A model generated the notes under the pieces. It searched no databases. It saw only the letters and a program-made list of their open reading frames with translations, and had not been told where the DNA came from. A stretch of 11,929 nt of DNA, taken from assembly GCA_030631085.1 (NCBI GenBank), contig DAOVLV010000019.1:1-11929 (forward strand), read 5' to 3'. This stretch comes from Planctomycetales bacterium. Its GTDB lineage: Bacteria; Planctomycetota; Phycisphaerae; SM23-33. The translations under genes were made by a program, and so were the position numbers. Below are positions 6,258 to 11,929 of the stretch, one piece after another (the first letter of the stretch is position 1; each line of letters starts with the position of its first letter).

Positions 6258-6527
6258 TTACTTGCGTTTCGCCGCCGTGTGTCCACGGAACATTCGCGTC
6301 GGAGAAAACTCTCCTAACTTATGTCCCACCATATCTTCTGTAACAAAAACGGAATGGAAAATCTTTCCGTTATGCACGTTGAACGTGTGCCCGACAAATT
6401 CCGGTACGATCGTACAGGCCCGCGCCCACGTCTTGATCGGTTCGCGAGAACCGCTCTGCTTCTGCCGCTGAATCTTGCGGAAGAGTTTTTCATCCACATA
6501 CGGCCCTTTTTTAAGACTTCTAGGCAT
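6258..6527 (-). CDS. rpsS: 30S ribosomal protein S19
   Basis: S19 forms part of the 30S head with S13 and contacts tRNA and the intersubunit bridges. The 89-residue product has MPRSLKKGPYVDEKL at the start, FVGHTFNVHNGK at about residues 44-55 and MVGHKLGEFSPTRMFRGH at 66-83, an almost consensus S19. The ATG at 6527 is preceded by GGGA about 7 bases upstream. The 74-base gap from rplB holds two hairpins, which is unusual for this normally tight junction. Confidence 0.98.
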   Translation of the reverse strand: MPRSLKKGPYVDEKLFRKIQRQKQSGSREPIKTWARACTIVPEFVGHTFNVHNGKIFHSVFVTEDMVGHKLGEFSPTRMFRGHTAAKRK

Positions 6528-6548
6528 TATTTATTCCCAACACCGTAA

Positions 6549-6596
6549 CACGGGCGTCTCGTCCGTGAAATCAAACTCATGGCCGAGACGGCCATG
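6549..6596. repeat. Two consecutive GC-rich hairpins in the rplB-rpsS spacer
   Basis: The first hairpin pairs CACGG at 6549-6553 with CCGTG at 6563-6567. Inside it a G/T wobble and two more pairs extend the stem to about 8 pairs with a 3-base loop. The second is a perfect 7-base inverted repeat, CATGGCC at 6578-6584 with GGCCATG at 6590-6596, loop GAGAC. Both share a core of the form GGxCG-tct/aga-CG, so they appear to be two copies of one palindromic unit. Neither is followed by a run of U in the transcript, so intrinsic termination is unlikely. They more resemble REP-type palindromes, which can slow 3' decay of the upstream mRNA. Confidence 0.75.
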
Positions 6597-6601
6597 CTAC
6601 T

Positions 6602-7453
6602 TTATAGTTTCACCAGTCCGTAGCGTTTGCTTCGGCGGCGACGAATAATCAGTTTGTTCGACGTCTTCTTTTTCTTTCGCGTCCTACCGCCTTTTGCCAG
6701 TTTTCCGGTCGGGCTGCATGGATGTCGTCCGCCACCGCTTCTGCCTTCGCCGCCGCCCATCGGGTGGGCTACGGGGTTCATTGCGACGCCGCGAACGTGA
6801 GGCCTGCGCCCCCTATGACGCTTCCTGCCGGCCTTTCCAAGCTTGACGTTTTGATGGTCAAGATTGCCCAATTGACCTACCGTCGCCCGGCAACGTGCAT
6901 CGACCATACGCATCTCGCCGCTCGGAAGGAGCAAATGCGCCCACTTTCCTTCCTTGGCCATTAGTTTGGCCGATCCGCCGGCGGTTCGTACCAACTTCCC
7001 GCCCTGGCCGGGTGTCATCTCGATATTGTGTATGGTCAATCCGGTGGGGATATTCGTCAAAGGCAAACAATTTCCAAGTCTCGGTTCAGCCTCATCGCCG
7101 GAATAAACTTTCTGTCCCGCCTTCAGGCCTACCGGGGCGAGGATATATCGTTTTTCGCCGTCGGCGTAGTTTATCAAGGCGATGTTACAGGTGCGATTCG
7201 GGTCGTATTCGATGGTCGCGACTGACCCTTCGACCCCGTCCTTGTTGCGTTTGAAGTCGATAACGCGGTACATCCGCTTGGCTCCACCACCACGGCACCG
7301 GCTGGTGATTACGCCATGATGGTTACGCCCGCCGGTCTTCTTGAGAGGACGCAAAAGCGACTTGGTGGGCGCGTCGCCGGTCAACTCCTCGCGGATATTG
7401 ACGCTGGCGTTACGCCTGCCTGCCGATGTCGGTTTGTACACCTTAATTGCCAT
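6602..7453 (-). CDS. rplB: 50S ribosomal protein L2
   Basis: L2 is a large conserved 50S protein needed for subunit association and peptidyl-transferase centre assembly. The frame includes MAIKVYKPTSAGRRNASV, the oligonucleotide-binding-like core (GGGAKRMYRVIDFKRNKDGV, residues about 56-75), NIPTGLTIHNIEMTPGQGGK, GEMRMVDARCRATVGQ, and the C-terminal AHPMGGGEGRSGGGRHP. His230 in that motif matches the functionally important His229 of Escherichia coli. Length 283 is typical (about 275). It starts 8 bases after rplW, with AGGG about 7 bases upstream of the ATG. Confidence 0.98.
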   Translation of the reverse strand: MAIKVYKPTSAGRRNASVNIREELTGDAPTKSLLRPLKKTGGRNHHGVITSRCRGGGAKRMYRVIDFKRNKDGVEGSVATIEYDPNRTCNIALINYADGEKRYILAPVGLKAGQKVYSGDEAEPRLGNCLPLTNIPTGLTIHNIEMTPGQGGKLVRTAGGSAKLMAKEGKWAHLLLPSGEMRMVDARCRATVGQLGNLDHQNVKLGKAGRKRHRGRRPHVRGVAMNPVAHPMGGGEGRSGGGRHPCSPTGKLAKGGRTRKKKKTSNKLIIRRRRSKRYGLVKL

Positions 7454-7461
7454 TATTAGCC

Positions 7462-7746
7462 CTAAAACAGATCAATGTGATGGTCCGGATGCAGAACAAC
7501 CACTGCTTTTTTCCAGTGACTGGTCGTGCCCCGCTTGTACCCGACCCGTCGCGGTTTGCCGCGACGATTGGCCGAACGAACCGTCAGAACCTTCACGTTG
7601 TAAATTTTCTCAATAGCCTGCTTTATCTGCGTCTTGTTCGCTTCAGGGTGAACCTGAAAGGCATAAGCGTTCCGCGTTTCAGACTGGAACGTGCCCTTCT
7701 CAGTTACCAGCGGGCGAACTATCGTATTGTAAATATCGTTTTTCAT
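7462..7746 (-). CDS. rplW: 50S ribosomal protein L23
   Basis: L23 sits at the exit of the peptide tunnel and is the docking site for trigger factor and the signal recognition particle. The 94-residue frame shows the family order: IVRPLVTEKGTF at the N-terminus, AYAFQVHPEANKTQIKQAIE, IYNVKVLTVRSANRRGKPRR and a C-terminal WKKAVVVLHPDHHIDLF. It sits between rplD (10-base gap) and rplB, as in all bacterial S10 operons. Nothing unusual is seen. Confidence 0.97.
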   Translation of the reverse strand: MKNDIYNTIVRPLVTEKGTFQSETRNAYAFQVHPEANKTQIKQAIEKIYNVKVLTVRSANRRGKPRRVGYKRGTTSHWKKAVVVLHPDHHIDLF

Positions 7747-7756
7747 CTTTAATTAC

Positions 7757-8380
7757 TTACGCCGACTTGTTGATTAACATTTCCATCGCCTCGCGAGTCA
7801 TCAGCATCTTCTGACGAGTGGCTACATCGAACGCATTCAAATCATCCACCGGACAAACGGTAATATCTGGGATATTACGAGCACTCTTGTAGAGAACATC
7901 GTCGTACCCAGCCGGTGCCAGCAGGCAGGAACGGTTTATTTTCAAGTTGGTCAGTACGTCGGCGACGGATTTCGTTTTCGGCTCCGTCAGCGACAGCCCT
8001 TCGACTACTACAAGATCGTTTCCGAGGATTTTTGCGAGGATGGCGGAATTCAGCGCGCCTCGACGCATTTTCTTCGGTAAGGTCTTTCGGTAACTGTGGG
8101 GTGTTTTAGCAAAGGTCATTCCACCACCACGGACTTTTCCGGTCCGGACCGGACCTCGGCGTGCATTGCCGGTACCCTTCTGGCGGAAGATTTTACGGGT
8201 GGAACCTTCAACCTGCCCACGCCCCTTGGTTGAGGCGCTGCCCTGGCGACGGTTGGCATGATAGGCGACGACCGCCTGCTTCAGCAAGGCGACGTTGACA
8301 GCCTTACCGAAACGCTCATCGTCAATCTTCAGCGTTTCCGTCTGCTCGCCGGCTATGTTGTACACTGGAACTTCCAACAT
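7757..8380 (-). CDS. rplD: 50S ribosomal protein L4
   Basis: L4 binds domain I of 23S rRNA and reaches into the peptide tunnel by a long loop; in gammaproteobacteria it also represses the S10 operon through the leader. Seen here are an N-terminal globular part (VPVYNIAGEQTETLKIDDE), the extended tunnel loop with GRGQVEGSTRKIFRQKGTG and ARRGPVRTGKVRGGGMTF, and the C-terminal Rossmann-like domain. Length is 207 residues (usual about 200-210). The ATG at 8380 follows rplC by 17 bases, and the upstream GGAAGAAAGAG is purine-rich. Confidence 0.97.
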   Translation of the reverse strand: MLEVPVYNIAGEQTETLKIDDERFGKAVNVALLKQAVVAYHANRRQGSASTKGRGQVEGSTRKIFRQKGTGNARRGPVRTGKVRGGGMTFAKTPHSYRKTLPKKMRRGALNSAILAKILGNDLVVVEGLSLTEPKTKSVADVLTNLKINRSCLLAPAGYDDVLYKSARNIPDITVCPVDDLNAFDVATRQKMLMTREAMEMLINKSA

Positions 8381-8397
8381 CTCTTTCTTCCGATACT

Positions 8398-9057
8398 TTA
8401 TTTATCCCTGGCAGTTCGGGATTTTTTGATAAACAAGTACCCGCCGTTGGGGCCCGGAAGGGCTCCCTTAATCAGCAGGAGGTTATTTTCAGCGTCTATG
8501 CCCACCAGTCGATGATTCCTGCTGGTGTTACGGGCGGCGCCCATGTGCCCGGCCATTTTCTTGCCTTTTTTTATGTTTCCGCCATGCCCCAGGTCAGTAC
8601 CGTGCCCGCCGATTGAACCGGGGCTACGGTGCTTGCGTTCGACGCCGTGACTGGCGAGCTGACCCTTGAATCCGTGACGTTTTACCCCGCCGGCAAAACC
8701 TTTACCCTTGGTCGTTCCGGTTACATCCACAAAGTTCACGCCATCGAAGAGATCGACCGTTAATGTCGCTCCGACATCGGCATCGGCCTGCACGTCGGGG
8801 ACGCGAACTTCGCGGACGATTTTTTTCGGTGCGGTTTTTGCCTGTCCGGCGTGCCCGATTGCGGGTTTGGAGGCACGTCGGGTCTTGACGTCCTCGAATC
8901 CGATTTGAACGGCATCATATCCGTCCTTTTCGTCGGTTTTTTTTACCTGCATGACAACACACGGACCGGCGAGAACGACGGTTACGGGGCAGACGACGCC
9001 GTTATCGGCGAACACCTGCGTCATACCAACTTTTTTACCAATCAATGCCGGATACAT
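8398..9057 (-). CDS. rplC: 50S ribosomal protein L3
   Basis: L3 is an early-assembly 50S protein whose extension touches the peptidyl-transferase centre. The frame begins MYPALIGKKVGMTQVFADNG and has the diagnostic stretch from residue 126, KRHGFKGQLASHGVERKHRS, followed by PGSIGG, KKGKKMAGHMGAARNT and the DAENNLLLIKGALPGPNGGY close to the end. Length is 219 residues, normal. The ATG at 9057 is preceded by GGAATAAA. The gap to rpsJ is 83 bases, wider than most junctions of this operon. Confidence 0.97.
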   Translation of the reverse strand: MYPALIGKKVGMTQVFADNGVVCPVTVVLAGPCVVMQVKKTDEKDGYDAVQIGFEDVKTRRASKPAIGHAGQAKTAPKKIVREVRVPDVQADADVGATLTVDLFDGVNFVDVTGTTKGKGFAGGVKRHGFKGQLASHGVERKHRSPGSIGGHGTDLGHGGNIKKGKKMAGHMGAARNTSRNHRLVGIDAENNLLLIKGALPGPNGGYLFIKKSRTARDK

Positions 9058-9082
9058 TTTATTCCGTGCTTTCCATCTGAAA

Positions 9083-9122
9083 GGGTTTTGGCTTTTAGAC
9101 CATGAGGCACAGATCCAAACCC
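9083..9122 (-). other. Possible stem-loop in the rpsJ-rplC spacer
   Basis: GGGTTTTGG at 9083-9091 can pair with CCAAACCC at 9115-9122, leaving one bulged base and a loop of about 23 bases. It lies between the rpsJ stop (9141) and the rplC ATG (9057). No U-run follows it on the transcribed strand, so it is not a convincing terminator. It could be a processing or stability element, or chance. Confidence 0.3.
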
Positions 9123-9140
9123 GAATAATACTTTACGAAC

Positions 9141-9449
9141 CTACGCCTTTATCTTCACAAACACCCCTGCCGGTACCACCAGCCTGTTCAATGCTTCAAT
9201 TGTGCGGACCGTCGGTTCGTATATATCGATAATCCGCTTATGCGTTCGCATCTCGAATTGTTCGCGGGACTTTTTATTCACATGCGGGCTGCGAAGCACC
9301 GTATATCGCTCGATCCGCGTCGGTAACGGAACAGGTCCGCATACCCGCGCTCCAGTCCTGCGGGCATGATCAACAATCTCGGCGGCCGAACCATCCAACG
9401 CCCGATGATCGTAGGCTTCCATCCTGATGCGAATCTTGTCCTGAACCAT
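9141..9449 (-). CDS. rpsJ: 30S ribosomal protein S10
   Basis: S10 is a 30S head protein and, with NusB, a transcription antitermination factor (NusE). The frame starts MVQDKIRIRMEAYDHRALDG and has AAEIVDHARRTGARVCGPVPLPTRIERYTV, then SPHVNKKSREQFEMRTHKR and IDIYEPTVRTIEALNRL, a near-consensus S10. Length is 102 residues, normal. The first ATG at 9449 is taken. GGAG is 13 bases upstream, slightly far, so the start may be helped by the leader structure. This is the first gene after the predicted promoter at 9518-9545, which fits S10 as the head of a new transcription unit. Confidence 0.98.
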   Translation of the reverse strand: MVQDKIRIRMEAYDHRALDGSAAEIVDHARRTGARVCGPVPLPTRIERYTVLRSPHVNKKSREQFEMRTHKRIIDIYEPTVRTIEALNRLVVPAGVFVKIKA

Positions 9450-9474
9450 ATCTACTTAGTGTCTCCATCTCACC

Positions 9475-9511
9475 GCTTTGTAACTAATTTCGTGCAGACA
9501 AGTTGCAAAGC
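9475..9511 (-). promoter_or_regulatory. Stem-loop in the leader of the S10 operon
   Basis: Plus-strand bases 9475-9485 (GCTTTGTAACT) are the reverse complement of 9501-9511 (AGTTGCAAAGC) except for one position, giving 10 pairs of 11 with a 15-base loop. On the transcript the stem starts at about the expected first nucleotide after the predicted -10 box at 9523-9518. A hairpin at the extreme 5' end can protect mRNA from decay. Operon control by L4 on the leader is known in gammaproteobacteria, but here it is only a guess; the leader is much shorter than the Escherichia coli one. Confidence 0.6.
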
Positions 9512-9517
9512 CCTACT

Positions 9518-9545
9518 ACTATACCTAATCATTTTTCGGTGTCAA
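9518..9545 (-). promoter_or_regulatory. Predicted sigma-70-type promoter for rpsJ and the S10 operon
   Basis: On the minus strand TTGACA (9545-9540) is a perfect -35 box. After a 16-base spacer comes TATAGT (9523-9518), five of six matches to the -10 consensus. Transcription should start near 9511, about 60 bases before the rpsJ ATG. The region is AT-rich and lies in the only long spacer of this part, so separate initiation of the S10 operon downstream of fusA is plausible. I see no activator or repressor operator. Confidence 0.8.
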
Positions 9546-9589
9546 TTATAGAGGTGGAATTTTTTGTAAAATTATTTCTCGCCCCCATC

Positions 9590-11671
9590 TCATATCAACT
9601 TACCTGCTGCATCGGCCGGTACGATCTTATAAGAGACAGGTTCCATTGCATATGTTCCGCGTCCCTGGGTGAGGGATCGCAGGATGGTGGCATATCCGAA
9701 CATTGCCGCTAAAGGCGCATGGGCAATGAGTTTACAGTAATTATCTCGCCGTTCCATAGTCTCAATTTCGCTCCGTCGGGCATTCAGGTCTCCGGTAACA
9801 GCGCCGAGGTAGGTCTCCGGAGTCATAATTTCCAGCCTCATTATCGGTTCAAGGAAAACGGGCGAGGCATTTTTGACTGCCTCGACAAACGCCATTGCAC
9901 CGGCGCGATTGAAGGACATTTCAGATGAGTCCACCGGATGATGCTTACCGTCAAGAAGCGTAACGGTTATTCCCGTCATCGGATAACCGGCCAACGGTCC
10001 TCCGGTCGCCGCATCGATTACGCCTTCCCTGACGGAAGAAATATATTCCTTGGGGATCGTGCCGCCCTTGGTTTTATCGACGACGACGATGCTTCCTTCA
10101 TCTTCGGATTTACCCTCGGCATCCTTCGGCGTCGGTTCGACTCGCAGCACGACCACTCCGTACTGCCCCCTTCCACCGGTCTGGCGGATGAACCTGCCCT
10201 CGGCTTCGGCGGCGACGGTAATCGTTTCCCTGTAGGCCACTCTTGGTTTCCCCACACGGATCTGAACGCTCATGTCGCGGACCAACTTGTTGCGAATGAT
10301 CTCAAGATGTAATTCGCCCATTCCCGAAATCAGCATCTGCCCGGTCTCGCGGTCAACCTTTGTCCGGAAGGTCGGATCCTCCCGCCGCAACGTAGCCAGC
10401 GCCTCGCTGAGACGGTCTTTCCCGTCCGCTGATGTCGGTTCGATCGACATTGAAATCACCGGCTTGGGAAATTTTATCTTCTCAAGGATTATAGGTTCGT
10501 GCGAATCGCACAGGGTATCGCCGGTGAGGCTGGACTTGGGTCCGACAACTGCGACGATATCGCCGGCGATGGCATGATCGCGACGGATACGCTGCTTGGC
10601 GTGCATCTCCCATATACGTGAGATGATTTCTCTTTTCTGACGGATAGGGTTGAGCACTCGCGTACCGGCCTTGAGCGAACCGCTGTAAATACGAATATAG
10701 TACAGGTCCCCATGCAGGTCGGAGGCGACCTTGAACACGAGGGCGGAAAACGGTTCGCCAGGATCAGGCTTGCGCTCAATGACCTGCTCGGCTTCGGGAT
10801 TTTCATGTCCACGAACAGGAGGAACGTCCAGCGGAGACGGAAGAAAATCGCAAATCGCATCCAGAAGGACGCGGACGCCCATGTGCTTCAACGCCGAGCC
10901 GCAAAGAACAGGATGAATCCTGTTGGAGATAACGGCCCTGCGAATCGCCGATTTAATGTCGGTTACGGAAATCGGTTCCTCGTGAACGTATTTTTCCATT
11001 AGCTCGTCGTCTGCTTCGGCAACGGCCTCTATCATATCGTGGCGTGCCTGCTCAACGGCATCGGCGTATTCGGGAGGGATTTCGCCGACCTTCAGGTCCA
11101 TCGCGATATCGGCCTGTTCGTAGAAGAACGCCCGTTGCTCGATAAGGTCGATCTGTCCGGCGAATTCAGCAGCAGCGCCCATTGGGATTTGCAGCACTAC
11201 CGGCGTCGCGCCGAGGCGGTCCTGAATCTCATGTACGACGGTCTCGAAATCCGCACCGGGGCGGTCCATCTTGTTGATGAAGCAGATTCTCGGTACGTTG
11301 TAACGCTGGGCCTGGTTCCATACGGTTTCACTCTGGGCTTCTACGCCGCCGACGGCACAGAAGACTGCAACGGCTCCGTCGAGAACCCGCAACGACCGTT
11401 CCACCTCGACGGTGAAATCGACGTGTCCGGGCGTGTCGATCAGATTGAGCGTATGGTCTTTCCACGAAAGGGTTGTCGCTGCCGACGTGATGGTGATACC
11501 ACGGGCCTGTTCTTCGGCAAGGTAATCCATCACCGCAGTGCCGTCGTGGACTTCGCCTATCTTGTAACTTTTTCCGGCGAAGTACAGAATCCGTTCCGTA
11601 ACGGTGGTTTTTCCCGCATCGATGTGCGCGGTAACACCGATATTGCGAACTTGTTGTAGTTTCTTTGCCAT
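9590..11671 (-). CDS. fusA: Translation elongation factor G
   Basis: EF-G is the GTPase that moves tRNA and mRNA through the ribosome and, with ribosome recycling factor, splits the subunits. From ATG 11671 it has 693 residues (usual about 690-705). The G domain shows AHIDAGKT (15-22), GITITSAAT (58-66), DTPGH (79-83), NKMD (133-136) and a GSALK G5-like motif. Domains II-V follow, with GMGELHLEI, RQTGGRGQYG and VDSSEMSF near the end, and MFGYATILRSLTQGRGTY at the C-terminus. The GTG at 11683 would add four residues but no family match, so I prefer the ATG; neither has a Shine-Dalgarno sequence. Phrases such as GPKSSLTGDTLCDS and VISMSIEPTSADGKD recall the spd type EF-G. It lies between rpsG and rpsJ, without tuf. 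Confidence 0.97.
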   Translation of the reverse strand: MAKKLQQVRNIGVTAHIDAGKTTVTERILYFAGKSYKIGEVHDGTAVMDYLAEEQARGITITSAATTLSWKDHTLNLIDTPGHVDFTVEVERSLRVLDGAVAVFCAVGGVEAQSETVWNQAQRYNVPRICFINKMDRPGADFETVVHEIQDRLGATPVVLQIPMGAAAEFAGQIDLIEQRAFFYEQADIAMDLKVGEIPPEYADAVEQARHDMIEAVAEADDELMEKYVHEEPISVTDIKSAIRRAVISNRIHPVLCGSALKHMGVRVLLDAICDFLPSPLDVPPVRGHENPEAEQVIERKPDPGEPFSALVFKVASDLHGDLYYIRIYSGSLKAGTRVLNPIRQKREIISRIWEMHAKQRIRRDHAIAGDIVAVVGPKSSLTGDTLCDSHEPIILEKIKFPKPVISMSIEPTSADGKDRLSEALATLRREDPTFRTKVDRETGQMLISGMGELHLEIIRNKLVRDMSVQIRVGKPRVAYRETITVAAEAEGRFIRQTGGRGQYGVVVLRVEPTPKDAEGKSEDEGSIVVVDKTKGGTIPKEYISSVREGVIDAATGGPLAGYPMTGITVTLLDGKHHPVDSSEMSFNRAGAMAFVEAVKNASPVFLEPIMRLEIMTPETYLGAVTGDLNARRSEIETMERRDNYCKLIAHAPLAAMFGYATILRSLTQGRGTYAMEPVSYKIVPADAAGKLI

Positions 11672-11693
11672 GTCAGAGTACACATATAAGCAA

Positions 11694-11719
11694 AGACCGC
11701 AGTGCTATCTCTGCGGTCT
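11694..11719 (-). other. Strong hairpin in the rpsG-fusA spacer
   Basis: Bases 11694-11702 (AGACCGCAG) and 11711-11719 (CTGCGGTCT) are perfect reverse complements: a 9-pair, mostly GC stem with an 8-base loop. On the transcript the stem is followed by UUGCUUAU, which has some U but no real run, so this is a weak terminator, an attenuator or a processing site. It starts 21 bases past the rpsG stop and ends 22 bases before the fusA ATG, and may set the rpsG/fusA ratio. Confidence 0.65.
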
Positions 11720-11739
11720 CCGGTGGTTATGTCGAGATT

Positions 11740-11929
11740 TTATCGTGCGAAGTGCGCGAAGGCCTTGTTCGCGTCGGCCATGCGGTGAACATTTTCCCGC
11801 GTGGTAATGGCCGATCCTTCCTTCTTGTATGCCGCCATTAGTTCCGACGCCAGTCGCTGCGATGTCGGCGACCCTTTACCGGCGCGAACCGCCTGGAGCA
11901 ACCATCGTATCGCAAGCGAAAGTCGTCGC
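11740..11929 (-). CDS. rpsG: 30S ribosomal protein S7, C-terminal part
   Basis: S7 nucleates assembly of the 30S head and lies by the E site. Only the last 62 residues are in the window; the 5' part lies beyond the right edge. The visible frame reads RRLSLAIRWLLQAVRAGKG, then RLASELMAAYKKEGSAITTR, and ends ENVHRMADANKAFAHFAR before a TAA at 11742-11740. The EGSAITTRENVHRMAEANKAFAHFR-like end is diagnostic for bacterial S7. It is directly upstream of fusA, the standard str order (rpsL-rpsG-fusA). The window does not show rpsL. Confidence 0.95.
   Translation of the reverse strand, partial: RRLSLAIRWLLQAVRAGKGSPTSQRLASELMAAYKKEGSAITTRENVHRMADANKAFAHFAR

Noticed and set aside
5225..6343. Plus-strand open frame of 372 codons opposite rpsC, rplV and rpsS
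   Set aside because: It is antisense to three well-conserved ribosomal genes, spans their spacers and has no recognisable family; it is a shadow frame in GC-biased codons.
9556..9580. AT-only inverted repeat downstream of fusA as a terminator
   Set aside because: The AATTTT/AAAATT stem has no GC pairs and no U-run, so it would not be stable enough to terminate.
9628..9639. TATAAGAGACAG, identical to part of the Tn5 mosaic end used in tagmentation libraries
   Set aside because: It lies within the fusA reading frame, encoding part of EPVSYK in the conserved C-terminus, and the frame is intact on both sides. It is a coincidental match, though adapter trimming of reads at this site could cause a coverage dip.
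11039..11659. Plus-strand open frame of 206 codons opposite the EF-G G domain
   Set aside because: It mirrors fusA codons, has no ribosome-binding site and no family resemblance.
1..11929. A hidden defence, mobile or biosynthetic system
   Set aside because: Every frame of real length belongs to the str/S10/spc ribosomal cluster; only spacer repeats and the truncated left-edge gene fall outside it.

Overview
This window is one continuous, minus-strand ribosomal-protein gene cluster: the tail of the str operon followed by the S10 and spc operons. Read in the direction of transcription (high to low coordinates), the order is rpsG (3' end only), fusA, rpsJ, rplC, rplD, rplW, rplB, rpsS, rplV, rpsC, rplP, rpmC, rpsQ, rplN, rplX, rplE, rpsN, rpsH, rplF, rplR, rpsE, rplO and the first 18 codons of an unidentified secreted or membrane protein. 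Every complete gene has an intact frame of about the length usual for its family. No plus-strand gene is credible; the long plus-strand frames are shadows of the ribosomal genes. There are no tRNA or rRNA genes, CRISPR arrays or insertion-sequence genes, and no gene-free stretch exceeds about 140 bases.

The organism is a bacterium of moderate GC, with AT-rich spacers. It keeps the usual bacterial gene order but departs from it in three places. There is no tuf gene between fusA and rpsJ. There is no rpmD (L30) between rpsE and rplO, which overlap by 4 bases. No secY-like start follows rplO. S14 is the short zinc-binding type with four cysteines, L14 carries a small internal insertion, S3 has a roughly 60-residue low-complexity tail, and EF-G has features that recall the spirochaete/planctomycete/deltaproteobacterial (spd) lineage. 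Together these suggest the Planctomycetota/PVC group, perhaps Phycisphaerae-like, but this is an inference of moderate confidence.

Layout: 11672-11929 holds the rpsG end and a spacer with a strong hairpin; 9590-11671 is fusA; 9450-9589 is a promoter and leader region with a near-consensus sigma-70 promoter and a stem-loop starting at the predicted transcript 5' end; 3665-9449 is the S10 operon running into rplN; 85-3660 is the spc part. Most junctions are tight (overlaps or fewer than 25 bases), many genes have a purine-rich Shine-Dalgarno sequence, and the products all assemble into the 30S or 50S subunit or (EF-G) drive translocation on it.

The less ordinary content is in the spacers. The rpsH-rplF spacer is filled by five copies of a 19-base unit, two in one orientation and three in the other. 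The rplB-rpsS spacer contains two consecutive GC-rich hairpins. Both look like palindromic or REP/MITE-like repeats that settled inside an essential operon. I see no new enzymatic, defence or mobile system here; the window is mainly housekeeping.
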